From Streptomyces sp. AC1-42W (GTDB lineage: Bacteria; Actinomycetota; Actinomycetes; Streptomycetales; Streptomycetaceae), in contig NZ_QKWY01000002.1 of NCBI RefSeq assembly GCF_003248355.1, positions 2,790,001-2,854,000 on the forward strand: a DNA stretch of 64,000 nt, given 5' to 3'. A program made the translations under genes and the position numbers. The notes beneath the pieces are model-generated. The model did no database searches. It saw only the letters and a program-made list of their open reading frames with translations, and was not told the origin of the DNA. This document shows, piece after piece, positions 37,501-46,689 of this stretch; within the stretch, counting starts at the first letter, position 1; each line of letters starts with the position of its first letter.

Positions 37501-40500
37501 GCATGTGGTCCAGGAGCGCGTGGGCCACCTCGTAGCGCAGGGCCGGTTCGGCGTCCCGCAGTGCGAGGTGCGTGGACTGCCAGCGGTCCTGCTGCTCCGC
37601 CAGCCAGTCGAGGTCCTCGTAGTCGATGCGGAGCAGGCCGGACTGCTCCAGGTTGGGCATCGTGATGCGCCAGCCGCGTTCGAGGTCGCGGTAGAGGCGG
37701 TAGCCGACGACATCCCGGAACACCTTGGTGGCGCGACGCTCCAGACCGGGGGCCATGTTCGCGTTGCCGGTGTACTCGCGGGGCCTGATATCCATGACCT
37801 CGGTGACGGCCTGGGTGAGGTCGTCATGGCGCAGCCCTTCCTCACCCGCCAGGAGCGCCGCCTGGTGCAGGGCACTGCGCAACTGTGTCACCTGGGCGAA
37901 GTCGTTGAAGTGCCCGGCCTGCAGGGAGGCGTCCTGCCGGTTGTCCACGAACGTGAGGAGCTTGCGGGCCTCCTTGGACAGCACGTCCTCGGGGACCGAG
38001 CGCAGCGACTTCACGATCGACGCCGACACGACGGAGGTCGCCGACGAACGCCCCTCCTGGTCGAGCGTGGCGAGCTTGGCGAAGTCCCGGCCGCGCGTCT
38101 GCTCGTAGGTGATCTGGCAGTGCAGGCAGAACAGGAACGGGGCTGGGATGAACGCGGCCACCAGGCCTTCACCGGACTCGTGCCCGAACGCGTCGACGAC
38201 GACGCGCTTCGGCACGCGCGGCCGGTAGGTCTTCTTGACGGCGTTCACTCCGTGGCCGTCCGGCTCCAGCCAGGATTCCGGCAGTCGCCGGTCCTGGATG
38301 GCTTGCTGAGGATCGGCCGGCCACTCGTAGTCCTCGCCGGGCGTGCCGATGTACAGGTATCCCTCGCCCTCGCGGCCGCCGGACCCGGAGGTGTCACGGC
38401 GCGGCTCGTAACGGAAGGTCCCGTTCTCGTCGGTGCGCCACACGGTGACGTACTCCTGGCCGCACTCACGGCAGAACGCCAGCGGGAACAGCGGTTTGCC
38501 GTCGCTGTCGGGCTGCTCCAGCTGGTAGGTACGGGTCAGCGGACGGGTCAGCGGATCCTGGAGTGTCGTGTAGACGGTGTCGCCCTTGGAGAGGAACTGG
38601 TGCAGCCGGAACGCGAACAACGGGCGCTCGGTCAGCGGGTGTTTCGCCTGCGACCCGGCTTCCAGCGTGGCGCGGATCGCCTCGCCGACCATTTCCGCCG
38701 CCACGCCGGACTCCGCGGCGAGGTCTTCCGCCGCCTGCTCGATCGTGCCCGGCGGGCAGCGCCGCAGACGCCCCGTCCCAAGCTCGCGCTCCAGGCCGAA
38801 GTGCGACTCCAGCCACCGCGCCAGCGGGTCCTTGGTGAGCGCCTGGTACGACAGGGGCGCGGCGGCCGCGCGCAGCCGCTCGGCCGGAACCCGGTCCGGG
38901 GCCTCATCGGTGGCGCGCACCAGCGTCTCACCGATGACGCGCCGGGGCAGCACGGTGGTGCCGAAGAGGCGGCCCGCGACCTTGGCGACCTCGCGCTGCT
39001 GGTCCGGCCAGGTGCCCTCGGTCGACATGGTCGCGGACGTGCCGATGCACTGAAGAGTGTCCGCCGCGCGGCAGGCCTCGCGGACTCGGCGGATCAGCAG
39101 GGCGACGTCCGCGCCCTGGCGGCCGCGGTAGGTGTGCAGCTCGTCGAAGACCAGGAACTGAAGACCCTCGGCCATCCGGATCAGGCTCGCCCGGTCGTCG
39201 GGCCGGGTGAGCATGAGCTCCAGCATCACGTAGTTGGTGAGCAGGATGTCCGGCGGGTTCTTGCGCAGCTCCCGCCGCTGCTCGTCGCTCTCCTGGCCCG
39301 TGTAGCGGGCGAAGGTGACGGGCTCGCGACCGGCGCCGAAGCCATGACGCAGGTACTTCTCCAGCTCCTTGAGCTGCGAGTTGGCCAGCGCGTTCATCGG
39401 GTAGACGATGATGGCCCGCACCCGGCCGGGCGCGCTGGGGCCCTCCGTCTCCCGCTCCTTGAGGACCTGGTTGACGATCGGGACGATGTAGGCGAGCGAC
39501 TTGCCCGAGCCCGTGCCCGTGGTGAGGACGTACGAGTCGCCGGCCTGCGCGGCGTCGATGGCCTCTCGCTGGTGCCGGTGGAAGGTGAGCGGCCGGCCGC
39601 TGGGGCGGCGGGCGTCCTCCTTCTTCCCGGCCTGGAAGATCTCGGCGCACTTCTGGTGCAGGACGCCGTCGCGGACCAGGTCCTGGACATTGCCGCCGTC
39701 GTCGAAGAACGGGTTGAGGGACAGCCAGGGGTCGGGCCACTGGGACTTCCCCGCCAGGTCGTCCTCGATGAAGCCGCTGATCCGGCCGTCGCGCACGACG
39801 GTCGCGCCCTTGGTGAAGCGCTCGTACTCGTCGATCAGTTCACGGTGGATGCCGAAGACGTCCATCGCGTCCGGAACGCGCGGCGCGCGGCGCGGCACCG
39901 GAACGGGCACCGGGGCGGACGGCGCGGGGAACTCCTCGCGCAGCCGCGACACCGGGTCCATCGCCGTCCACTCGGGGGCAAGCAGCGAGGCGCTGTCGTC
40001 CGGAGCGAGAGCGAGCGGGACGAGGACCTCACGTACCCGGGCGGCGCTCGAAGGACGGTTCGCCGCGTCCTTCTCCAGGAGTCGGTTGACCAGCAGGACG
40101 AGCTCGTCGGACAGGTCGGGGCGGACCACGGTGAGGGACGGGGGCCGCAGGTTCTGGTGCTGCTCGGCGAGATCGAAGGCGACCTTGGCGTTGAACGGCG
40201 GCTTGCCGATGAGCAGCTCGTACAGGACGCAGCCGAGTGCGTACAGGTCGGCGGAGGCGGTGACCAGCTCGGCGCGGAACTGTTCGGGGGCCATGTAGCG
40301 GGCGGTGCCCACTGCGACGCCGGTGCTGGTGAGGCGGGTCTGGTCGGTGTCGTCGACCATCCGGCCCATGCCGAAGTCCAGGATCTTGACGGTGCCGTCG
40401 CGGGTGAGCATGAGGTTCGCGGGCTTGAGGTCGCGGTGGACGATGCCCGCGCTGTGGGCCGAGGCGAGCCCACCGGCAATCTGCGCGGCGAGGGCCGCGG

Positions 40501-40891
40501 CCCAGGAGACGGGGAGCTGCGGCTCCTCGTCGATCAGTTCGGTCAGGGGGTGGCCGTCGAGCAGTTCCATGGCCAGGTAGGGCAGGCCGCTGCCGCCCTG
40601 CGCGACTGCGGTGTCGACTCCGCCGGCGATGAGGCGGGTGAGATTCGGGTGACGCGGGGAGAGGCGCCGCATGATGTCCACCTCGCGGCGGAACCGCTCC
40701 ACCAGGTGTCCGTCCTGAGTGGTCCCGATCGCCAGGCCTGTCCGGCTGCGCAGGATCGTTTTCAGGGCCACCTCACGGTCTGCCACGTTCTCCGCTGCTT
40801 GCAGATCGAGGGCCCGGTGGACCTGCCCCATGTTCCCGCGGCCGACGGCCCCTGTGATCCGGAACCGGCCGGCCACCGTCTGCAGGTCCAC
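34553..40891 (-). CDS. Giant Ser/Thr kinase - DEAD/DEAH helicase - DUF1998 - nuclease-like fusion
   Basis: A protein of about 2,112 residues. First is a complete Ser/Thr kinase (about 8-275): ALKTIL lysine, IVHRDLKPANLML (about 148), KILDFGMGRM (about 166) and GTARYMAPEQF. Next is an SF2 helicase: Walker A TTGTGSGKSLAY (about 458), DELH-type box VFDELHTYRGRQGAD (about 582), GTSATMS, and motif VI YAQRSGRAGRSG (about 1365-1377). A DUF1998-like C-terminus carries zinc sites CDHCGYHYEG ... CDMC (about 1673-1690) and CARGCYECLLTYGNQG (about 1940-1955). The last ~70 residues (PDFVFRPGGANVAVFVD) resemble a Vsr/PD-(D/E)XK-type fold. GTG 40891 has GGGAG 6 bases upstream; GTG 40897 is also possible. 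It heads the operon with drmD and drmMI. Confidence 0.82.
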   Translation of the reverse strand: MDLQTVAGRFRITGAVGRGNMGQVHRALDLQAAENVADREVALKTILRSRTGLAIGTTQDGHLVERFRREVDIMRRLSPRHPNLTRLIAGGVDTAVAQGGSGLPYLAMELLDGHPLTELIDEEPQLPVSWAAALAAQIAGGLASAHSAGIVHRDLKPANLMLTRDGTVKILDFGMGRMVDDTDQTRLTSTGVAVGTARYMAPEQFRAELVTASADLYALGCVLYELLIGKPPFNAKVAFDLAEQHQNLRPPSLTVVRPDLSDELVLLVNRLLEKDAANRPSSAARVREVLVPLALAPDDSASLLAPEWTAMDPVSRLREEFPAPSAPVPVPVPRRAPRVPDAMDVFGIHRELIDEYERFTKGATVVRDGRISGFIEDDLAGKSQWPDPWLSLNPFFDDGGNVQDLVRDGVLHQKCAEIFQAGKKEDARRPSGRPLTFHRHQREAIDAAQAGDSYVLTTGTGSGKSLAYIVPIVNQVLKERETEGPSAPGRVRAIIVYPMNALANSQLKELEKYLRHGFGAGREPVTFARYTGQESDEQRRELRKNPPDILLTNYVMLELMLTRPDDRASLIRMAEGLQFLVFDELHTYRGRQGADVALLIRRVREACRAADTLQCIGTSATMSTEGTWPDQQREVAKVAGRLFGTTVLPRRVIGETLVRATDEAPDRVPAERLRAAAAPLSYQALTKDPLARWLESHFGLERELGTGRLRRCPPGTIEQAAEDLAAESGVAAEMVGEAIRATLEAGSQAKHPLTERPLFAFRLHQFLSKGDTVYTTLQDPLTRPLTRTYQLEQPDSDGKPLFPLAFCRECGQEYVTVWRTDENGTFRYEPRRDTSGSGGREGEGYLYIGTPGEDYEWPADPQQAIQDRRLPESWLEPDGHGVNAVKKTYRPRVPKRVVVDAFGHESGEGLVAAFIPAPFLFCLHCQITYEQTRGRDFAKLATLDQEGRSSATSVVSASIVKSLRSVPEDVLSKEARKLLTFVDNRQDASLQAGHFNDFAQVTQLRSALHQAALLAGEEGLRHDDLTQAVTEVMDIRPREYTGNANMAPGLERRATKVFRDVVGYRLYRDLERGWRITMPNLEQSGLLRIDYEDLDWLAEQQDRWQSTHLALRDAEPALRYEVAHALLDHMRRHLAIDVQYFRDDFDALQRASEERLVDPWVLSEGDKPQVGTAYPYASKPGMERSALFLSARGKFGKYLKRTAASFRGLGTDDVQTVIDDLLKVLREADLVHEVQAGPEQSGPVYRRRRAEQRTGFRVSAASLIWKAGTGGSGAQDPLTRTYHSGEGPRVNPFFRRLYQDAAAELAGLYAREHTAQVAPEDRERREEEFRSAELPLLYCSPTMELGVDISSLNAVMMRNVPPTPANYAQRSGRAGRSGQPALVTTYCATGNSHDQYYFRRSRDMVAGQVAPPRLDLANEDLVRSHLQGIWLAETGMKLGRAVPDVVDVAYDPDGEERPDPDMPLPLLSDIRDRSLDEDARRRAVAAARTALGPLIPDFTDTTWWYDEWIEDQVAKAPAVFDGAFDRWRQLFRAAVLDQYEQNRRVVDHTLSQGEQGRARSRRREAETQTALLLNRSSDSKSVMSDFNPYRYLASEGFLPGYSFPRLPLAAYIPRSGNRRNADGDYLQRPRFLAIREFGPGALIYHEGARYQVTRVQLPPDASGDLATAEAKRCDHCGYHYEGSAGADVCDMCHEPLTGRRTSLLHLHTVFTTPRERISSDEEERRRAGFRLETSYAFQDHGTRKGRLTSHVTDAEGAPVLNLDYGDSATVRITNLGRVRDKQGEPDGYWLDLGDGRWLNDKAAAEAIEGTGMPVVDEEGNEKRRKKRVLPYVEDRRNILVVTLDEPQPEPVALSFMYALERGIEAAFELEDAELTAELLPPDDGPRRRVLFTEAAEGGAGVLRRIQHDKRALAEAARTALEICHFDPADGTDDGGPSADEKCARGCYECLLTYGNQGVHRQLSRHSARPLLLRLASATTVKEDRGESRTEQFRRLAAQTPERPSAGTPLEADLAALVEAGDLLGWLRAKGHRLPDESGTLVPEAAARPDFVFRPGGANVAVFVDSPSHGADPSRDGGAVERLEDAGWEVLHFAPGTDWDAIVASNLGYFRTR

Positions 40892-40985
40892 AGGCACTCC
40901 CTAGCGTCATCCGACAGATGGAGGGGTGATGCGCGTGATGCGAGCCCCCGGCAGGCAACAGTACACCCCATGCGACTTCACACGA

Positions 40986-41013
40986 CCAGTATTGCACTGT
41001 TGACATGGTTAAC
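40986..41013. promoter_or_regulatory. Operator copy D between the kinase-helicase and the HTH-methylase
   Basis: GTTGACATGGTTAAC (40999-41013) matches the operator consensus. It contains a consensus -35 TTGACA on the plus strand (41000-41005), though no good -10 follows at 17 bases. On the minus strand TACTGG (40991-40986) could be a weak -10 for the kinase-helicase operon. The site lies in a 334-base divergent control region. Confidence 0.55.
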
Positions 41014-41167
41014 GTGTTCACGTGTCGAGCTCTGGTTTGTATGGCGTCGTTGAGTGGGCTGGATGGGTGATGGGCGTCCAAGGTCCGTGGAGTCGTAGAA
41101 GCGCTGCGCGAGGAGGGGGCATCCGTCTGAATGGCTGTGACCCTGCGGGATCGAAATGTGTGTGAGT

Positions 41168-41182
41168 TGTGTCAACGTGTTG
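41168..41182. promoter_or_regulatory. Overlapping GTTG/CAAC half-sites before the HTH-methylase
   Basis: GTTG-TGT-CAAC-GT-GTTG gives three alternating half-sites in 15 bases, about 44 bases before the methylase ATG. The half-site is the same as in operator copies A-D but the spacing differs, so it may be a secondary or autoregulatory site. Confidence 0.4.
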
Positions 41183-41225
41183 GTGTCTCCCCGTTCCGGG
41201 AGGGGTGCCGTGTACGGTGACGCTC

Positions 41226-42971
41226 ATGCCGGACACCGTCAAACCCAGCCCGAGCCAGCCCGCCGGGGCGTCGTCGGCGCTCGTCACCGGCGCCGAGATC
41301 GCCCGACTCGCCGGGGTGACCCGCGCGGCCGTCTCCAACTGGCGTCGCCGCTACGAGGACTTTCCCCCGGCCGTCGGTGGCAGTGCCTCCAGTCCGCTCT
41401 TCGTCTGGAACGCGGTCCAGAAGTGGCTGGAGGGGCGGGACAAGAGCCAGGAGGTCTCCCTCGAGGTGCAGACGTGGCAGGCGCTGCGGGCCGCCTTCGG
41501 GGACGCCACGGTCGCGGCGGTCGCGGCCGCCACGGAGTACCTCGCCGGCGACGCGGTGCGTGAGGCGGTGGACCGGCCCGCGGGACCGGACGGCCCTCCA
41601 TTGCTCGATCCGCCCGGTGTCCCCCTCCGGAGCCTGCTGGACCGACTCGCCGAGGACGCGGGTCGGGTGGAGGCAGTCGACGCGCTGGTGGCCCGGCTGA
41701 CCGATTCCGCCCGCCGTTCCGGCTCCGACCTCGTCACCTCACCACGCATCGTCCGGGCCGTCGCTCACTTCGCCCCCGACCTGCGTGGCGGACAGACGGT
41801 CTTCGACCCTGCCTGCGGTGTCGGGACACTGTTGTTCGATCTGCGCCCCGCTCGCGGCCTCATCCGGCTCGGTCAGGACAGCGATGAGGACTGCGTCCGT
41901 ATCGCCCGCGCGCGCGCCGTGTTGACCGGCCAAGAGGACATCCGCATCGCGCACGGTGACGCGCTGCGTGCTGATCGTTTCTCCGGTCTCGCCGCCGACC
42001 TGGTGGTGTGTGACCCGCCCGTCGCCGTTACCGACTGGGGCCGCGAAGAACTCCTGCTCGACCACCGATGGGAGTTCGGAACTCCCTCCCGGGCAGAAGG
42101 CGAACTCGCCTGGCTGCAGCACGCCTACGCGCACACCGCCCCCGGGGGGCACCTGCTCGTCGTCATGCCGGCTTCCGTGGCCTACCGCAAGGCGGGCCGA
42201 CGCATCCGCGCCGAACTGGTCCGACGCGGAGTCATCCGTCAGATCGTCGCCCTGCCCGGCGGCGTCGCTTCGTCGCATGCCCTTCCGGTACACCTTTGGC
42301 TCCTGCGGCGCCCCGATGACAGGGGTGCGAGGCCGGACACCATCACCATGGTCGACCTCACCTCGAATGATCCCGACGGCGTCCTCGTGCCGGACCAGGG
42401 GCAGACCAGCGCCGTCCCTCTGATCGACCTTCTCGACGATGACGTCGATCTCACCCCCGCTTCGCACATGCCCGTAGTCCGGCGCGACATGGTCGCCGAG
42501 TACGAGAGGGCCCGTGCGGAACTCACCGCGACGCTCTCAGTCTTGGAAGCATCGCTCCCCGATCTACGCGCAGGCGGCGGTGCCGACTTGTGGGATGGAG
42601 CAACCGTCAGCGTCGCTGATCTGGCCCGCGCCGGACTGGTGGACATTGAGGGGGGCGTTGTCCGGGCCACGGGGGAGCAGATCGATCCCGACTATCTGCA
42701 GGGATTCCTCGGCTCCGGGCCCAATGTCCGCCGCTCCGTGTCCCAGAGCGGTACCTACCGTCCTGACCCCAAAAGTGCCCGCATTCCGCAGCGCGAACCC
42801 GTTGTCCAGCGCCGCTACGGCTCCGCGTTCCGAGCGTTGGGGGAAGCGGAAGCCCAGGCTGCGCGTCTCGCCGAAACAGTGCGGCGTATGGCGCAGGCCG
42901 CCAGGGAGGGGTTGGGCAGCGGTGCGCTGGAGCCCGGGGAAGGACAACAAGGTGACGCCGGCACAGGGTGA
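41226..42971 (+). CDS. HTH-containing N6 DNA methylase-like protein with atypical DPPV motif
   Basis: A 581-residue protein. An N-terminal helix-turn-helix (TGAEIARLAGVTRAAVSNWR, about residues 19-38) precedes a HsdM-like methylase domain: motif I VFDPACGVGTLLFDL (about 192-206) and a motif IV reading VVCDPPVAV (about 260-268). Active N6-adenine methylases have an aromatic residue after the two prolines (NPPY/DPPF); valine here suggests weak or lost catalysis. ATG 41226 has no close ribosome binding site; GTG 41217 has AGGGG 11 bases upstream and is equally possible. The gene is divergent from the kinase-helicase operon, across operator copy D. The HTH makes it a candidate regulator of the block. 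Confidence 0.75.
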   Translation: MPDTVKPSPSQPAGASSALVTGAEIARLAGVTRAAVSNWRRRYEDFPPAVGGSASSPLFVWNAVQKWLEGRDKSQEVSLEVQTWQALRAAFGDATVAAVAAATEYLAGDAVREAVDRPAGPDGPPLLDPPGVPLRSLLDRLAEDAGRVEAVDALVARLTDSARRSGSDLVTSPRIVRAVAHFAPDLRGGQTVFDPACGVGTLLFDLRPARGLIRLGQDSDEDCVRIARARAVLTGQEDIRIAHGDALRADRFSGLAADLVVCDPPVAVTDWGREELLLDHRWEFGTPSRAEGELAWLQHAYAHTAPGGHLLVVMPASVAYRKAGRRIRAELVRRGVIRQIVALPGGVASSHALPVHLWLLRRPDDRGARPDTITMVDLTSNDPDGVLVPDQGQTSAVPLIDLLDDDVDLTPASHMPVVRRDMVAEYERARAELTATLSVLEASLPDLRAGGGADLWDGATVSVADLARAGLVDIEGGVVRATGEQIDPDYLQGFLGSGPNVRRSVSQSGTYRPDPKSARIPQREPVVQRRYGSAFRALGEAEAQAARLAETVRRMAQAAREGLGSGALEPGEGQQGDAGTG

Positions 42972-43018
42972 CGGGCGCCGCATGGCCGAAGGGTTGCGGC
43001 CCGCCATCATCCCGTGAC

Positions 43019-43059
43019 GCGTCTCCCCCCGGCGCCGTGTGGCACCGGGGCGGAGACGC
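43019..43059. terminator. Terminator between the HTH-methylase and aceB
   Basis: Arms GCGTCTCC (43019-43026) and GGAGACGC (43052-43059) with a further GC-rich inner stem lie between two converging genes. This marks the right edge of the defence block. Confidence 0.65.
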
Positions 43060-43071
43060 GCGGGCGAGCCG

Positions 43072-44691
<1,620 letters not shown>

Positions 44692-44833
44692 GAGCTGTCA
44701 CTCCTTCAGCGGGCGGTGCGGACGGCGTCCACGGCCGCCGGGCCGCCCGATTCGGCACGGCGTGCCGGGGCTCCGGGATACGGCTGAGGCCGCCGTCTGA
44801 GGTGCAGAGGGCTTCTGGTCAGTGGATAGTAGT

Positions 44834-44848
44834 TTCCTCATGGTGGAA
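44834..44848. promoter_or_regulatory. Candidate AllR/IclR-type operator upstream of aceB
   Basis: TTCCTCATGGTGGAA has inverted arms TTCC/GGAA around 7 bases. IclR-family regulators bind such sites, and allR is encoded 5 kb away in this window. The link is inferred. Confidence 0.4.
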
Positions 44849-44925
44849 GTTCAATGTTTTGTTGATGTCGAGATTCTCCGGCTCGACAGAACTGCCGGGG
44901 GCATCGGCGCAGCGTCCCAGGGGGC

Positions 44926-45531
44926 TCACTCCAGGTGCGAGAGGTCCGCCGGAGTGTCGATGTCGTACGCCTGTGCCACATCGCCGCACTCGACGAGCGC
45001 CAGCGCGTCGCGGTGCGCCCGCAGATACGCCCGCGCCCCCTGATCGCCCACCGCCCCGGCCGCGACGTCCGCCCACCGGTCCGCCCCGAACAGCACCGGA
45101 TGCCCCCGCTCACCCCCGTACGAGGCCGCCACCAGGCTCGTCCGGTCCCGGCAGGCCGCCCGCACCCGCGCCACCGCCCGCCCGCCGATCCCCGGCTGGT
45201 CGACCAGCAGCACCAGCGCCGCGTCCGCTCCCGTCCCCGCGAGCGCGCCGAGCCCCGCCCGCAGCGAGGAACCCATCCCGGAGGTCCACTCCGTGTTGAC
45301 GGAGACCGCGCAGCCGGCCAGATCCGCCCGCGCCCGTACCTCGTCGGCCGCCGCGCCCAGCACCACGTGCACCGGACCGCAGCCGCCCTCCCGCAGCACC
45401 CGCACCGCATGCTCCACGAGCGGGCGTCCACGGTGTCCCAGCAGGGCTTTCGGGCGTCCGCCCAGCCTCCGCCCGCCCCCTGCGGCGAGCAGCAGTCCGG
45501 CGACGACGGGCGACACGCGTTCACTTGTCAT
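44926..45531 (-). CDS. MobA/MocA-like nucleotidyltransferase
   Basis: A 201-residue nucleotidyltransferase of the molybdenum-cofactor cytidylyl/guanylyltransferase type. The NTP-binding loop AGLLLAAGGGRRLGGRPKAL (residues 11-30) is intact, followed by the metal-binding VLLVDQPGI (about 106-114) and GERGHPVLF (about 140). Such enzymes in Streptomyces serve molybdenum hydroxylases such as xanthine dehydrogenase, which feed purines into the allantoin pathway encoded nearby. The start codon at 45531 follows a short, weak ribosome binding site. Confidence 0.82.
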   Translation of the reverse strand: MTSERVSPVVAGLLLAAGGGRRLGGRPKALLGHRGRPLVEHAVRVLREGGCGPVHVVLGAAADEVRARADLAGCAVSVNTEWTSGMGSSLRAGLGALAGTGADAALVLLVDQPGIGGRAVARVRAACRDRTSLVAASYGGERGHPVLFGADRWADVAAGAVGDQGARAYLRAHRDALALVECGDVAQAYDIDTPADLSHLE

Positions 45532-45715
45532 ACCGCTCTGGATACCCCACGCCCGCTGTTCACGCCCGCGCCGCCCACCCGTACGGCGTGCATGAGGCGC
45601 GCGGAGTGGCGCCCGGTACCTTTTATGGCGTTAACTTGCCCGCACCCCCGGACACTTGACCAGGTCCGGGGAGCGGTCGGAACACCGGCACGAGGACGTG
45701 CGAGGGGGAGCTTTG

Positions 45716-46027
45716 TTGAAGAGCGTCGGGCAGGAACGGGTGACCGGCAGCGGTGAGGACCCCAGGGTGACGGAGCTGCGCACCGCGGTCTCCCGGCTGC
45801 GGCGGGCCCTGGCCGGGCATCCCGGACAGTTCCCCGACCGCGCCATCGCCGAGGACGAACTCGCCGCGCTGGCCGCCATGGCGCTCAGCGGGGTGCCGGA
45901 GATCCCCCGGCTGCGCCGCTCGCTGCTGCTGGTCGCGGGGGCGATCGGCTCGGTGAGCGCGCTGGCGTCGGCGCTGCGGGACGTACGCGTCGCCGTCGAC
46001 CTCTTCGGCGAGCCGCCGCGCCGCTGA
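45716..46027 (+). CDS. DUF5955 family protein
   Basis: A small helical protein of about 103 residues, conserved in Streptomyces and of unknown function. The family core RVTELRTAVSRLRRALAG, EDELAALAAMALSG and LRRSLLLVAGAIGSVSAL is clear. TTG 45716 (GGGGGAG 5 bases upstream) is preferred; another TTG lies one codon before. It diverges from the MocA-like gene. Confidence 0.75.
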   Translation: MKSVGQERVTGSGEDPRVTELRTAVSRLRRALAGHPGQFPDRAIAEDELAALAAMALSGVPEIPRLRRSLLLVAGAIGSVSALASALRDVRVAVDLFGEPPRR

Positions 46028-46056
46028 CCGGCGGCCGGCGACGGATCGGCGACGGA

Positions 46057-46689
46057 TCAGCGGCGGATCAGCCTGCGGGCCGTCGCCGCCGCGACCGCCG
46101 CCGTGCGCGAGTCCACGCCGAGCTTGGCGTAGATGTGCACCAGATGGGACTTCACGGTCGCCTGGCTGAGGAACAGCCGCTTGCTGATCTCCGCGTTGGA
46201 CAGGCCGTCGCCGACCAGCCGCAGCACCTCCAGCTCGCGCTTGGTGAGCGCCTGGGCGGGCGTGCGCATCCGGTCCATCAGCCGGTGCGCGACGGCCGGG
46301 GCCAGCGCGGAACGGCCCGCCGCCGCCGTACGGACCGCGGCCGCCAGCTCCTCGGGCGGCGCGTCCTTCAGCAGATAGCCCGCCGCCCCCGCCTCCACCG
46401 CCGCCAGGATGTCCGCGTCGCTGTCGTACGTCGTCAGGATCAGCACGCGCGGCGCGTCCGGCGCGGCCGTGATGGCGGCGGTGGCCTGCGCGCCGTGCAT
46501 CCCGGACCCGAACTGCAGGTCCATCAGCACCACGTCGAGTCCGCCCGCGGCGGCCCGGGCGACGGCCTCCTCGGCGGTGGCGGCCTCCGCCACGACCCGG
46601 AAGTCCGGCTCGGTGTCCAGGACCGCCCGCAGCCCGGCCCGCACCACCGGATGGTCGTCGGCGAGCAGCAGCCTGACCGGCGCGCTCAT
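46057..46689 (-). CDS. NarL/LuxR-family response regulator
   Basis: A 210-residue response regulator. The receiver domain has LLLADDHPVVRAGL with acidic pair (residues 7-20), phospho-acceptor VVLMDLQF (about 55) and LLKDAPPEEL. The C-terminal LuxR-type HTH reads LTKRELEVLRLVGDGLSNAE and TVKSHLVHIYAKLGV. ATG 46689 overlaps the kinase stop (ATGA). With the kinase it probably controls the divergent ABC exporter genes. Confidence 0.92.
   Translation of the reverse strand: MSAPVRLLLADDHPVVRAGLRAVLDTEPDFRVVAEAATAEEAVARAAAGGLDVVLMDLQFGSGMHGAQATAAITAAPDAPRVLILTTYDSDADILAAVEAGAAGYLLKDAPPEELAAAVRTAAAGRSALAPAVAHRLMDRMRTPAQALTKRELEVLRLVGDGLSNAEISKRLFLSQATVKSHLVHIYAKLGVDSRTAAVAAATARRLIRR

Noticed and set aside
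1365..42971. The block as a BREX or Pgl system.
   Set aside because: There is a kinase and a large methylase, but no PglZ/BrxC-type gene. The helicase and DUF1998 proteins match DISARM better.
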